Notes: generated by a model not told the origin, from the sequence alone. 52,359 bases of DNA from Clostridia bacterium (GCA_017434985.1 JAFSFY010000047.1:1-52359); one strand, 5' to 3'; positions 43,430 to 52,308 are shown, numbered from the stretch's first letter. A program made the numbers and translations.

Positions 43430-45847
43430 TTATTTCACGGGGCGGCAATGCCAGATGGTGTCGGAATAATCTTGGATCGAGCGATCGGACGCGAACAGAC
43501 CGCTGTGGGCGGTGTTGAGGAACGCCATTTTTGCCCACGCGTCTTTGTCGTTGTACACCTGCGCGGAACGGGCTTGCGCTTCGCAGTAGGAATCGAAATC
43601 GGCAAACACCATATACGGGTCGCGATTGACCAGCGAACCCGTGATCTCACCGTAGGACTGACCGCCGAAACCGCGGTTCATAAAGTCGATGGCGCGGCGG
43701 ATACGTTCGTTGTCGCGGTAGTAGTCCTGCGGACGGTAACCGCGTTGTTTGAGGGCGGTGACTTCGTGTTCGCGCATACCGAACAGGAACATATTCTCTT
43801 CGCCCACCTGCTCGCAAATTTCCACGTTGGCGCCGTCCAGCGTGCCGAGGGTGATGGCACCGTTCATCATCAGTTTCATATTCCCCGTGCCGCTGGCCTC
43901 GGTGCCCGCGAGTGAAATTTGTTCGCTGATGTCGGCGGCGGGCATCAGCAGTTCCGCCAAGGTGACACGGTAGTCTTCGAGATACACGAGTTTGAGTTTG
44001 TCGCGCACGGCGGGGTCGTTTTCGATCTCTTTCGACAGTTTGCACAGGAAACGAATGATCTCTTTCGCAAGGAAATAACCGGGCGCGGATTTGGCGCCGA
44101 AGATATAGGTGCGCGGCGTCACGTCGGCATTCGGATTGTTTTTGAGCCGCAGATACGCGTCCACGATGTGCAAGCCGTTCAAATGCTGGCGCTTATATTC
44201 GTGCAACCGCTTGACCTGCACGTCAAAGAGCGAGTCGGGGTCGACGGTGATGCCGTTGTGTTTTTGGATATACTTGGCGAGTCGCTCCTTGTTGCGGTGC
44301 TTGATGGCCATAAACTCCGAGAGCGCGGCTTTGTCGTTTGCAAACGGGGCGAGTTTTTCAAGTTGGGAGGCATCCAACACGAATTTGTCGCCGATACGGT
44401 CGGTGATAAACTGCGTCAGTTCGGGGTTGGCTTGGCACAGCCAGCGGCGGTGCGCGATGCCGTTGGTGACGTTGCCGAATTTTTCGGGCATCACGCTGTA
44501 CGCGTCGTTAAACACGGTTTGTTTGAGAATTTCACTGTGGATCTTCGCCACGCCGTTGACACGGTGGGAAGCCGCCACGCACAGGTTGGCCATTTTGACC
44601 AACCCGTAACTGATGATCGCCATACGGCTGACCTTTTCGGTGTCGCCGCCCGTTTTTTGCATCATTTCGGCACTGAAACGGTCGTTGATCTCACGCACGA
44701 TTTGATAAATACGGGGCAAGCGTTGGGAGAACAGGTCTTCGGGCCAGCATTCCAGCGCTTCTTTCATCACGGTGTGATTGGTGTAGGCGACCGTTCTCGT
44801 CACGATGTCCCACGCTTTGTCCCACGGATAGCCGCATTCGTCCAACATAATGCGCATCAATTCGGGAATGGCGAGGGTGGGATGGGTGTCGTTAATATGA
44901 ATGGCGGCCATATCGGGCAGGTTATCCAGCGTGCCGAATTGTTCAAGGTGGCGCTTGACGATATCCTGTACCGAAGCGGATGCGAGGAAATATTGTTGCG
45001 ACAAGCGCAGCGATTTGCCTTCGCGGTGGTTGTCGGCGGGGTAGAGGATTTGAGTGATGACCTCTGCCATCGCCTTTTGTTCCATCGCGCGCATATACTC
45101 GCCTTGATTGAACAGCGACATATCGAGGCTGGGGGCGGTGGCTTTCCACAAACGCAGGGTGGACACGCCTTTGCCGTCCTTACCTGCGACCATCAGGTCA
45201 AACGGTTGCGCGATGACCACGGTGGCGTCCTCGTGCTCCACGTGGTGGAAGTCGTTGTCCCACCACTCGCGCACGCGCCCGTCAAACCGCACTTCTTTGG
45301 CAAGTTCGGGGCGGGGGAGCAACCACGAAGACCCGCCCGGCAACCAAAAATCGGGCAGTTCGGTTTGCCAACCGTCCACAAGTTTTTGGCGGAAGATACC
45401 GCATTCGTAGAGAAGCGAATAGCCGATGGCGGGCACCGATGCCGTGGCAAGCCCGTCAAGAAAACACGCCGCCAACCGACCGAGACCGCCGTTGCCGAGG
45501 CCTGCATCGGGTTCAAACTTGTACAGCGAATCGAGGTTGATGTCGTACGCGGCCAGCACTTCGCGTGCCGCGTCGGTAAGGTTCATATTGAACAGGGTGT
45601 TCTTGAGTGAACGACCCATCAAAAACTCCATACACAGATAGTACACCTGTTTGGATTGTTGTTTGTGCGCTTTGGAGATATATTTCACGCGGTCAGCCCG
45701 CATACGGTCGCGCAACACCAGCGCGAGAGCATTGTAAAAATTCTCGTGCGTGGCTTGCTCGGGCGACACGGAAAAACTGCTGAGCAGTTTGGCGGACAAA
45801 TCACTTTTGAGTTGTTCGGTTATGGTTTTTTTGCCTGCGGCGGCCAT
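43430..45847 (-). CDS. glgP: Glycogen/alpha-glucan phosphorylase
   Basis: A PLP enzyme that phosphorolyses alpha-1,4-glucans to glucose-1-phosphate. The 805-residue protein has the PLP signature EASGTGNMKLMMNGA with the Schiff-base Lys and, N-terminally, GLGNGGLGRLAACFLDGLAT and RIPVRTL-region equivalents. Length fits maltodextrin/glycogen phosphorylases. The start MAAAGKKTITEQL follows AAAGGAGTGG; a longer frame begins at the promoter. It is a single gene with no other glycogen gene nearby. Confidence 0.96.
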   Translation of the reverse strand: MAAAGKKTITEQLKSDLSAKLLSSFSVSPEQATHENFYNALALVLRDRMRADRVKYISKAHKQQSKQVYYLCMEFLMGRSLKNTLFNMNLTDAAREVLAAYDINLDSLYKFEPDAGLGNGGLGRLAACFLDGLATASVPAIGYSLLYECGIFRQKLVDGWQTELPDFWLPGGSSWLLPRPELAKEVRFDGRVREWWDNDFHHVEHEDATVVIAQPFDLMVAGKDGKGVSTLRLWKATAPSLDMSLFNQGEYMRAMEQKAMAEVITQILYPADNHREGKSLRLSQQYFLASASVQDIVKRHLEQFGTLDNLPDMAAIHINDTHPTLAIPELMRIMLDECGYPWDKAWDIVTRTVAYTNHTVMKEALECWPEDLFSQRLPRIYQIVREINDRFSAEMMQKTGGDTEKVSRMAIISYGLVKMANLCVAASHRVNGVAKIHSEILKQTVFNDAYSVMPEKFGNVTNGIAHRRWLCQANPELTQFITDRIGDKFVLDASQLEKLAPFANDKAALSEFMAIKHRNKERLAKYIQKHNGITVDPDSLFDVQVKRLHEYKRQHLNGLHIVDAYLRLKNNPNADVTPRTYIFGAKSAPGYFLAKEIIRFLCKLSKEIENDPAVRDKLKLVYLEDYRVTLAELLMPAADISEQISLAGTEASGTGNMKLMMNGAITLGTLDGANVEICEQVGEENMFLFGMREHEVTALKQRGYRPQDYYRDNERIRRAIDFMNRGFGGQSYGEITGSLVNRDPYMVFADFDSYCEAQARSAQVYNDKDAWAKMAFLNTAHSGLFASDRSIQDYSDTIWHCRPVK

Positions 45848-45871
45848 ACGACCACTCCTTTCTTTGTTTAC

Positions 45872-45900
45872 AGTATACACTGCGGTGCGAAAAAATGCAA
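45872..45900 (-). promoter_or_regulatory. Sigma-A promoter of glgP
   Basis: On the minus strand TTGCAT (45895-45900), a 17-bp spacer and TATACT (45872-45877), about 25 bp before the start codon. Confidence 0.8.
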
Positions 45901-46008
45901 TAGTTATTGAAAATAACTAATAATTTCTAACAGATTACCGTATTTTAGCAGTGTGTTTGGTCAAAATGCACAAAGAATAGGCTTTTTTCGAGAGTAAACA
46001 GTTGGGAA

Positions 46009-46037
46009 TTGCTTTTGCGGGAGGGTTGTGTTATAAT
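46009..46037 (+). promoter_or_regulatory. Sigma-A promoter of the trmL-tsaD gene run
   Basis: TTGCTT (46009-46014), a 17-bp spacer and TATAAT (46032-46037), 27 bp before the trmL start. Confidence 0.8.
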
Positions 46038-46064
46038 AAGAGGATAGAAAGAGAGTGGATCACT

Positions 46065-46565
46065 ATGCCCACATTGAACATCGTGTTGGTGGAACCCGAG
46101 ATCCCGCAAAACACGGGAAACATCAGTCGCACCTGCGCGGCAACGGGAACGCGGCTGCACATCGTGAAGCCGATGGGATTTACCATTGACGACAAGAAAT
46201 TAAAGCGTGCCGGTCTGGATTATTGGCATTTGCTGGATATCACGTATTACGAAAATCTGGACGAGTTTTTTGAGAAAAACGCGGGGCCGTTTTTCTATTT
46301 TACCACCAAGGGTCAGCACGTGTATGCCGACGTTTCGTATCCCGACGGGGCGTATTTGATGTTCGGCAAAGAAACGAAAGGGTTACCCGAAAGTTTGCTT
46401 CGCGCCCACCCCGAACGGTGTGTGCGGTTGCCGATGTTAAACGACGATGCCGCCCGCTCACTCAACCTGTCCAACACGGTGGCGGTTGGGGTGTATGAAG
46501 TATTGCGGCAATGGGGGTTCCCGAAATTACGCACAATGGGAGAATTGCATGGAACACAAGATTAA
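46065..46565 (+). CDS. trmL: tRNA (cytidine(34)-2'-O)-methyltransferase
   Basis: A 166-residue SPOUT methyltransferase for the wobble 2'-O-methyl in tRNA-Leu. It begins LNIVLVEPEIPQNTGNISRTC, and the knot motifs are LMFGKETKGLPESLL and RLPMLNDDAARSLNLSNTVA. The start at MPTLNI is downstream of the predicted transcription start; an upstream in-frame start would lie within the promoter. The end overlaps pyrR by 17 bp. Confidence 0.95.
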   Translation: MPTLNIVLVEPEIPQNTGNISRTCAATGTRLHIVKPMGFTIDDKKLKRAGLDYWHLLDITYYENLDEFFEKNAGPFFYFTTKGQHVYADVSYPDGAYLMFGKETKGLPESLLRAHPERCVRLPMLNDDAARSLNLSNTVAVGVYEVLRQWGFPKLRTMGELHGTQD

Positions 46566-47079
46566 GTTGATGGACGAAGCGGCGGTAGCCCGTTCGCTGG
46601 CGCGCATTACCCACGAGATCTCCGAACGCAACCGCGGTGTGGAAGGCATTTGTCTGCTCGGCGTGAAGCGCCGCGGCGTGCCCATTGCCAAGCGGTTGGC
46701 GGAGAATATGAAAAAATTTGAGGGCGTGACGGTGCCGGTGGGGTCGATCGACATCACCTTGTATCGGGACGACCTGACCGAGACGGACGATCTGCCGACG
46801 GCGGAAGCGTGCGACATTCCGTGTGACGTGCGTACCCACCACGTCATCATTGTGGACGACGTGATGTTTACGGGGCGCACGGCGCGTGCCGCGATGGAAG
46901 CGGTGTTTCGCTACGGGCGTCCGCGCAGTTTGCAACTGGCGGTACTCATCGACCGCGGGCATCGTGAACTGCCCATTCGCCCCGATTTCGTGGGCAAAAA
47001 CATCCCCACCGCCAAAAGCGAGCGGGTGTTCGTGATGCTTGCGGAGCACGACGGCGAAACAGCAGTATACTTAAAATAA
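46549..47079 (+). CDS. pyrR: Bifunctional pyr operon regulator / uracil phosphoribosyltransferase PyrR
   Basis: 176 residues, a type I phosphoribosyltransferase fold with the PRPP loop VIIVDDVMFTGRTARAAM and ITLYRDDLTE upstream. PyrR binds UMP/UTP and pyr mRNA leaders to promote attenuation and has weak uracil phosphoribosyltransferase activity. No pyr genes or PyrR-binding leader are in the window, so any target is elsewhere. The start is within the end of trmL. Confidence 0.95.
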   Translation: MEHKIKLMDEAAVARSLARITHEISERNRGVEGICLLGVKRRGVPIAKRLAENMKKFEGVTVPVGSIDITLYRDDLTETDDLPTAEACDIPCDVRTHHVIIVDDVMFTGRTARAAMEAVFRYGRPRSLQLAVLIDRGHRELPIRPDFVGKNIPTAKSERVFVMLAEHDGETAVYLK

Positions 47080-47119
47080 ACGAACGGGGGCGATGCCCCG
47101 AAAAGCGAGGGAACGACCG

Positions 47120-47485
47120 ATGCAAGAATCGGGACAAATGTATTTGGAAACGATCTATATCCTCAGCAAACGCGGCGGCGCGGTGCGTGCCGTGGACGTG
47201 GGGGAATTTATGGGCTATTCCAAGCCGAGCGTCAGCCGCGCAATGGGGCTTCTCAAAAGCGGCGGCTACGTGGTGGCGGACGGCGACGGGTTCTTATCAT
47301 TGACCGAAGCAGGTTTGGAAATTGCCGAAAAGATGTATGAACGACACACGTTGCTCACCGAGTTTTTGATTCTGCTTGGGGTGGACGCCGACACGGCGGA
47401 CACCGACGCGTGTAAAATTGAGCATCACCTCAGCGACGCGTCGTTTGAGGCGATCAAACGGTACGCGGAAGGAGTTCTGCAATGA
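47120..47485 (+). CDS. DtxR/MntR family metal-dependent regulator
   Basis: A 121-residue winged helix plus dimerisation domain. It begins MQESGQMYLETIYILSKRGG, and the recognition helix is in MGYSKPSVSRAMGLLKSGGY. Metal-ligand candidates are in the helix ERHTLLTEFL and in ACKIEHHLSD. There is no C-terminal SH3-like domain, as in MntR. It probably responds to Mn or Fe. The start follows GCGAGGGAAC; an ATG nine codons earlier adds residues unlike the family. The stop overlaps the phosphatase start (ATGA). Confidence 0.88.
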   Translation: MQESGQMYLETIYILSKRGGAVRAVDVGEFMGYSKPSVSRAMGLLKSGGYVVADGDGFLSLTEAGLEIAEKMYERHTLLTEFLILLGVDADTADTDACKIEHHLSDASFEAIKRYAEGVLQ

Positions 47486-47916
47486 CGATTTTATGTGTAT
47501 GCACCGGCAACATTTGCCGTAGTCCGATGATGGAATATCTGCTTCGGGCACAATTGCCCGAGCACGGCATTGACGCCACCGTGTGCGGTGCCGGCACCGC
47601 CACGATGGACGACGTTCCGCCCACCGCACACGCGTTGACCGTGATGCGGGAGATCGGCGTGGATATGAGCGAGCATCTGTCGCGCCAACTCACGCAGGAG
47701 ATTGCCGACGAGGCGGACATATGCGTGGTGATGACCCCGCACCATGGTGTGGAATTGGCGCTGCGATACGGGGTGGAACCGAAGAAGATCTTGATGCCGC
47801 CCGGCGGTGTGTCCGACCCGTACGGGTGTGACGTTAAGGAATACCGCCGTTGCCGTGATCAATTGGTGGCGTCGCTGCCGAAACTGCTGGAGGAGATCAA
47901 AGCGTTATGCGATTGA
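47482..47916 (+). CDS. Low molecular weight protein-tyrosine phosphatase
   Basis: 144 residues. The P-loop CX5R is CTGNICRSP (nucleophile Cys7, Arg13), and the general-acid Asp is in SDPYGCDV near residue 113. The family includes tyrosine and arginine (McsB-target) phosphatases such as YwlE, which cannot be separated here. It is coupled by overlaps to the dtxR-type gene before and rimI after. Confidence 0.9.
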   Translation: MTILCVCTGNICRSPMMEYLLRAQLPEHGIDATVCGAGTATMDDVPPTAHALTVMREIGVDMSEHLSRQLTQEIADEADICVVMTPHHGVELALRYGVEPKKILMPPGGVSDPYGCDVKEYRRCRDQLVASLPKLLEEIKALCD

Positions 47917-48344
47917 CCGTAACGACGATGACGGAGGAGCACGTGGCGGCACTGGCCGAACTCGAAACGTTATGTTTTGCCGACCCGTGGAGCGAACACG
48001 CGTTGCGGGAGGAACTGACAAACCCGTGCGCCGCGTTTTTGGTGGCACAGTGGGACGGGCGCACTGTCGGATACGTCGGGTGCCATCATATCGCGGGGGA
48101 AGGGTACATCACCAACGTGGCGGTGCATCCCGATTGCCGCCGTCAAGGGGTGGCGAGAACCCTGCTCACCGAAGCGCTTTCGCGCTGGCAAACCCTGTCC
48201 CGTGTGACGCTGGAAGTGCGCGTGTCCAACGCGGGCGCCATCGCGCTGTACGAGGGGCTTGGGTTTGTGTGTGAGGGCATTCGCCCGAAGTTTTACGCCC
48301 ATCCGACCGAGGATGCGGCCATCTACAGTTATTATGGGGAGTGA
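47907..48344 (+). CDS. rimI: Ribosomal protein S18 alanine N-acetyltransferase
   Basis: A 145-residue GNAT. The acetyl-CoA loop is VHPDCRRQGVARTLLTEAL, the N-terminal CFADPWSEHALREEL is typical of RimI, and the C-terminus contains GFVCEGIRPKFY. It commonly sits next to tsaD with tsaB and tsaE; those two are missing here. It overlaps the phosphatase gene by 10 bp. Confidence 0.9.
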   Translation: MRLTVTTMTEEHVAALAELETLCFADPWSEHALREELTNPCAAFLVAQWDGRTVGYVGCHHIAGEGYITNVAVHPDCRRQGVARTLLTEALSRWQTLSRVTLEVRVSNAGAIALYEGLGFVCEGIRPKFYAHPTEDAAIYSYYGE

Positions 48345-48349
48345 CATCC

Positions 48350-49369
48350 GTGAATATTTTGGCCATTGAGTCGTCCTGCGACGAAACCGCCGCCGCCGTG
48401 GTGCGGGACGGGCGGGAAATGCTTTCGAATGCGATCGCGTCGCAGGCGGACGAACATCGGTTATACGGCGGTGTGGTGCCCGAAATTGCCAGCCGCCGCC
48501 ACGCAGAGGCCATCAGCGGTATCACCCGTGCGGCACTGGAAGAAGCGGGGATGACCCTCGGTGATATCGACGCCGTTGCCGTGACTTATGCGCCGGGGCT
48601 GATCGGCGCGTTGCTGGTGGGGGTGAATTTCACCAAAGGCTTGGCCGAGGCGGCGGGATTGCCGCTGATTCCCGTGCATCATTTGCGCTCGCACATTGCG
48701 GCAAACTATTTGGTACATCCCGACCTGAAACCGCCGTTTTTGTGTTTGGTGGTGTCGGGCGGACACAGCCATATCGTGCGCGTGGAGGATTACACGCGGT
48801 TTACGGTGCTTGGCCGCACCCGTGACGACGCGGCAGGCGAATGCTTTGACAAGGCCGCCCGCGCGATGGGTATGCCCTATCCCGGCGGGGTGCATTTGGA
48901 CAAAACCGCGCAAAACGGAAACCCCGCGGCGTTTGCGCTTCCGCGCCCGCACGTGGAGGGGTCGCCGCTCGATTTTAGTTTTTCGGGACTCAAAACCGCG
49001 GTGATCAATCTGCTCCACAAAGCCGACCAACGGGGCGAAACGGTGAACATCCCCGATCTGTCCGCTTCGTTTCAACAAACGGTGTGCGACATTTTGTGCA
49101 CCAATCTGATGAAAGCCGCCGAACAAACGGGGGATACCACCATCGTATTGGCGGGCGGTGTGTCCGCCAACTCGGGATTGCGCAAAGCGGTGCAGAGCGC
49201 GTGTGACGAGCGCGGATTTTCGCTGTTTGTGCCGCCGCTGTCACTGTGCGGTGACAACGCCGCGATGGTGGGCGCACAAGCGTTTTATGAATGGAAGGCG
49301 GGTCACGTGGCAGGACCCGATTTGAATGCGGTGGCGACTATGCCGATCGAAAAGGAGGAACTCCCGTGA
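48350..49369 (+). CDS. tsaD: tRNA t6A37 threonylcarbamoyltransferase TsaD
   Basis: Transfers the threonylcarbamoyl group to A37 of ANN-decoding tRNAs, together with TsaB/TsaE. The 339-residue ASKHA-fold protein begins MNILAIESSCDETAAAVV. Metal ligands lie in the HxxxH motif of IPVHHLRSHIAANY, and the C-terminal Asp is in LCGDNAAMVG. I prefer the GTG at 48350 (GGGGAG eight bases upstream) over the GTG three codons earlier. The stop overlaps the next gene (GTGA). Confidence 0.96.
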   Translation: MNILAIESSCDETAAAVVRDGREMLSNAIASQADEHRLYGGVVPEIASRRHAEAISGITRAALEEAGMTLGDIDAVAVTYAPGLIGALLVGVNFTKGLAEAAGLPLIPVHHLRSHIAANYLVHPDLKPPFLCLVVSGGHSHIVRVEDYTRFTVLGRTRDDAAGECFDKAARAMGMPYPGGVHLDKTAQNGNPAAFALPRPHVEGSPLDFSFSGLKTAVINLLHKADQRGETVNIPDLSASFQQTVCDILCTNLMKAAEQTGDTTIVLAGGVSANSGLRKAVQSACDERGFSLFVPPLSLCGDNAAMVGAQAFYEWKAGHVAGPDLNAVATMPIEKEELP

Positions 49370-49968
49370 ACAAAAACGACGTGAAACAATCTCTCAAACT
49401 GTATGGGTTGACGGTTGTGGCAACCTTTTTTAATCTGCTTATCTATTTCTCGTTTATGTCGGTGGTGACGTTGCTTGCCGACGACAAGGGCGTAGTACCG
49501 CCCGGTGCGTTGGCGGCTGCCAACGTGACGGCGCTCATTTTGCAGGCGATGTTGTTCGTCATCATTCTGTACGGCCCGATGTGGAAGTACGGCAACCACG
49601 ATATCAACGCGGTGAAATACGGTCGCCGCGCCGAAGACAAATGGCGCGGTCTTAAGATCGGGTTGATCGCCGCCGTGCCGTCCATCCTGGCGTACGTGGT
49701 GTTGGTGGCGGACAAACTGTTTGGTTTTTGGAAATCCTGTGCGGCGTTTTACCGCCTGGCCAACGTGGGGCTCTACCCGCTGGTGGTGTGGGCGTTCGGC
49801 CCCGACGTGGCGGCAAGCACTGCGGGGGTCACCTGGGGCGGTATGGTGTTGGCGGCGGTGCCGATTCTCGTGATGCCGACGGTGGCGACCATCGCCTACC
49901 GCATCGGCTATGCGGACGTTCTGTTGATGGAACGACTCGTATACGTGCACAAAAAAGACGAAGAATAA
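49366..49968 (+). CDS. Polytopic membrane protein of unknown function
   Basis: 200 residues with about five membrane segments: around 12-37, 46-70, 98-118, 125-150 and 160-185. An Arg/Lys-rich loop (YGRRAEDKWRG) lies between the second and third, and the tail is charged (VHKKDEE). I recognise no family. It starts at GTG overlapping the tsaD stop, with the excellent site AAGGAGG, so it is translated as part of the tsaD operon. It lies before the spore cortex gene cwlD. Confidence 0.75.
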   Translation: MNKNDVKQSLKLYGLTVVATFFNLLIYFSFMSVVTLLADDKGVVPPGALAAANVTALILQAMLFVIILYGPMWKYGNHDINAVKYGRRAEDKWRGLKIGLIAAVPSILAYVVLVADKLFGFWKSCAAFYRLANVGLYPLVVWAFGPDVAASTAGVTWGGMVLAAVPILVMPTVATIAYRIGYADVLLMERLVYVHKKDEE

Positions 49969-49977
49969 ACCCCTGTT

Positions 49978-49998
49978 CCCCCGCATACCGTGTGGGGG
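49978..49998 (+). promoter_or_regulatory. Hairpin abutting the cwlD ribosome-binding site
   Basis: CCCCCGCA (49978-49985) can pair with TGTGGGGG (49991-49998), including one G-T pair. The 3' arm touches the GGAGGG site of cwlD (start 50009). It could reduce translation or slow read-through; no T-run follows. Confidence 0.4.
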
Positions 49999-50008
49999 AG
50001 GGATATGT

Positions 50009-50692
50009 ATGACGGCAGGGAAAGCGGTGGGAAACACCGTGTTGTGGTTGACGGCGTGTGCCGTGTTTTTGACCGCCGCCGTCGGCACGGTGACGCGGCG
50101 TGCCAACGCGATGGTGACGGCGCCGCATATTTTGGTGGACGCGGGTCACGGCGGGGAGGACGGCGGAGCCGTCGCCCCTGACGGGACGGTGGAAAAGGAC
50201 ATCAATTTGGAAGTTGCGCGGTGTTTGCGCGACCTGCTGTGCGTGCTGGGTTACCGCGTGAGTATGACGCGGCAGACCGACACGATGGTGAACACCGAAG
50301 GAAACACCCTGCGTGAGCGGAAAGTGAGCGATATGAAACGGCGCCTTGCGATGAGTGGGGAGGCCGACCTGACGGTGAGCATCCACCAAAACAAGTTTTC
50401 TCTTGCTCAATATTTCGGCGCGCAGGTGTTTTACGGAACGAAACATCCCGACAGCAAGGTAGCGGCGGAGCATATTCGCGAGGCACTGATTTCCCACCTG
50501 CAACCCGATAACACCCGCCCCTTGAAAGCGGGTGACCAAAACGTGTATTTGCTCTCCCACGCCACCACCCCGACGGTGTTGGTGGAATGTGGGTTTTTAT
50601 CCAACGAGGCGGAACTGCAAAAACTGAAAGACCCCGTCTATCGGCGGCAACTCGCGTTTGCCGTGGTCGACGGGGTGATGAGAGGATTGTAA
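50009..50692 (+). CDS. cwlD: N-acetylmuramoyl-L-alanine amidase CwlD
   Basis: A 227-residue zinc amidase with an N-terminal membrane/signal segment (VLWLTACAVFLTAAVGTV). The amidase_3 domain has ILVDAGHGGEDGG (His47 ligand), the second His in VSIHQNKFS, and the catalytic Glu in LVECGFLSN. CwlD makes the muramic-delta-lactam of the spore cortex together with PdaA. The family is expressed in the mother cell during sporulation, but here the gene lies within a housekeeping run. radA follows after 3 bp. Confidence 0.92.
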   Translation: MTAGKAVGNTVLWLTACAVFLTAAVGTVTRRANAMVTAPHILVDAGHGGEDGGAVAPDGTVEKDINLEVARCLRDLLCVLGYRVSMTRQTDTMVNTEGNTLRERKVSDMKRRLAMSGEADLTVSIHQNKFSLAQYFGAQVFYGTKHPDSKVAAEHIREALISHLQPDNTRPLKAGDQNVYLLSHATTPTVLVECGFLSNEAELQKLKDPVYRRQLAFAVVDGVMRGL

Positions 50693-50695
50693 ACG

Positions 50696-52042
50696 ATGGC
50701 GAAAACGAAAACGGTATACGTGTGCACCGAATGCGGCTCGCAATACGCCCGTTGGGCGGGGAAATGCACCGCGTGCGGCGAGTGGAACACCATCGTGGAA
50801 GAGGTGGTGACACCGAGCGCGGGCGGTGCGACCAAGCGCGCGGCGGCGGTGACGCCCATTGCCGACGTGAGCGGCAGTGAAGAAGCGCGCTACCGCACGG
50901 GAATGAACGAGCTTGACCGCGTGCTCGGCGGCGGCATCGTGCCGGGCGGGTTGGTGCTCATCGGCGGCGATCCCGGTATCGGCAAATCCACCTTACTGCT
51001 TCAAATTTGCGGGCATCTCGGCAAAGACCGCACGGTGTTGTACGTGTCGGGCGAAGAATCGGCGCGGCAGATCAAGTTGCGTGCCGAACGCCTCGGTGTG
51101 GACAGCGGGAACCTCTTGTTGTTGTGTGAAACCGACGTGGACACCATTTTGGAGACGGTGCGCGCCGAAAAACCCGACATTTTGGTGGTGGACTCCATCC
51201 AAACGGTGAGTTTGGCGGACGTGGCGTCCTCCCCCGGCAGTGTCACGCAGGTGCGGGAATGCACCTCGGCGTTGATGCGGGTGGCCAAAAGCGCGGATAT
51301 CCCCACCTTCATTGTGGGGCACGTGAACAAGGATGGCGCCATTGCGGGACCCAAAGTGATGGAACACATTGTGGACTGCGTGCTGTATTTTGAGGGAGAC
51401 CGCCACAACAATTATCGGATGTTGCGGTGTGTGAAAAACCGTTACGGTTCCACCAACGAGATCGGCGTGTTTGAAATGCGCGACAAAGGCCTCTGTGAGG
51501 TGGAAAACCCGTCGCTTTTGCTTCTTTCGGGGCGTCCGCTCAACGTCAGCGGCACCTGTGTGGCGTGCACGATGGAAGGCACGCGCCCCCTGCTCACCGA
51601 AGTGCAAGGGCTGGTTTCTCCCACGGGGTTCGGCAATCCGCGGCGGATGGCCACGGGGTTTGACAACAATCGGTTGGCACTGCTTCTCGCCGTTTTGGAA
51701 AAACGGGGCGGGTATTTCTTCTCTAACTTGGACACCTATTTGAACATCATCGGCGGATGGCGGTTGGACGAACCCGCCGCCGATCTTCCCGTGGCGCTCG
51801 CGCTGATCTCGGGGCTCAAAGACAAACCCATCCCCGAAGGGGTGGTGGCGTTCGGCGAAGTGGGGCTCGCGGGGGAAGTGCGGTCGGTCTCGTCGGCCGA
51901 GCAACGCGTGGCGGAGGCCGCACGGCTCGGATTTGAAAAAATCATTGTTCCCAAACAAAATCTCGCGTCGCTCAGCGGGAACCACGCCATCGAGGTGGTG
52001 GGGGTCTCCACCGTGCGCGAAGCGTACGAGCAAATTTTTTAA
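50696..52042 (+). CDS. radA: DNA repair protein RadA
   Basis: 448 residues, a RecA-like branch-migration helicase. The N-terminal zinc finger has C10, C13, C24 and C27. Walker A is GGDPGIGKST (residues 90-99), and the RadA motif KNRYGSTNEIG is near 244. The C-terminal Lon-protease-like domain contains LPVALALISGL. The start and length are standard. It is the last gene of the plus-strand run and is followed by an intrinsic terminator. Confidence 0.97.
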   Translation: MAKTKTVYVCTECGSQYARWAGKCTACGEWNTIVEEVVTPSAGGATKRAAAVTPIADVSGSEEARYRTGMNELDRVLGGGIVPGGLVLIGGDPGIGKSTLLLQICGHLGKDRTVLYVSGEESARQIKLRAERLGVDSGNLLLLCETDVDTILETVRAEKPDILVVDSIQTVSLADVASSPGSVTQVRECTSALMRVAKSADIPTFIVGHVNKDGAIAGPKVMEHIVDCVLYFEGDRHNNYRMLRCVKNRYGSTNEIGVFEMRDKGLCEVENPSLLLLSGRPLNVSGTCVACTMEGTRPLLTEVQGLVSPTGFGNPRRMATGFDNNRLALLLAVLEKRGGYFFSNLDTYLNIIGGWRLDEPAADLPVALALISGLKDKPIPEGVVAFGEVGLAGEVRSVSSAEQRVAEAARLGFEKIIVPKQNLASLSGNHAIEVVGVSTVREAYEQIF

Positions 52043-52050
52043 AAGAAGAG

Positions 52051-52088
52051 AAAAGCCGCGGTGTGCGCCCTGCACACCGCGGCTTTGT
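52051..52088 (+). terminator. Terminator of radA
   Basis: AAAGCCGCGGTGTG/CACACCGCGGCTTT long GC-rich stem with a short loop, followed by GTTGT. Stem quality is high, but the T-run is weak on the plus strand. Confidence 0.8.
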
Positions 52089-52163
52089 TGTATACGAAAA
52101 CCACGCGATAGTCGCGTGGTTGGATAAAGCTTTCGCGATGAAAAGATCCGCCGCAGCGGAAAA

Positions 52164-52308
52164 GGCCCCCTTGTGTAAAGGGGGCTGTCAGCCGCAAGGC
52201 TGACTGGGGGATTGTTGTAATGAAATAAAGCGTGTCGATACACTTGACAATCCCTCCGACCTCGTCGGCTTACCTCCTCGGCCACCTCCCTTTACACAAG
52301 GGAGGCTT
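52164..52308. repeat. Facing pair of intergenic palindromic repeats
   Basis: Two copies of one element in opposite orientation. The left (52164-52216) runs GCCCCCTTGTGTAAAGGGGGC, with a GTCAGCC/GGCTGAC hairpin, to GGGGGATTGT. The right (52248-52308) runs CAATCCCTCC through GCCGAGG-type hairpins to CTCCCTTTACACAAGGGAGGC. A third copy is at 10868-10922. No gene is visible from 52089 to the window end. Confidence 0.7.

Noticed and set aside
46549-47079. PyrR-controlled attenuator in the trmL-pyrR region
   Set aside because: No PyrR-binding loop or antiterminator/terminator pair is visible and no pyr biosynthesis gene follows.
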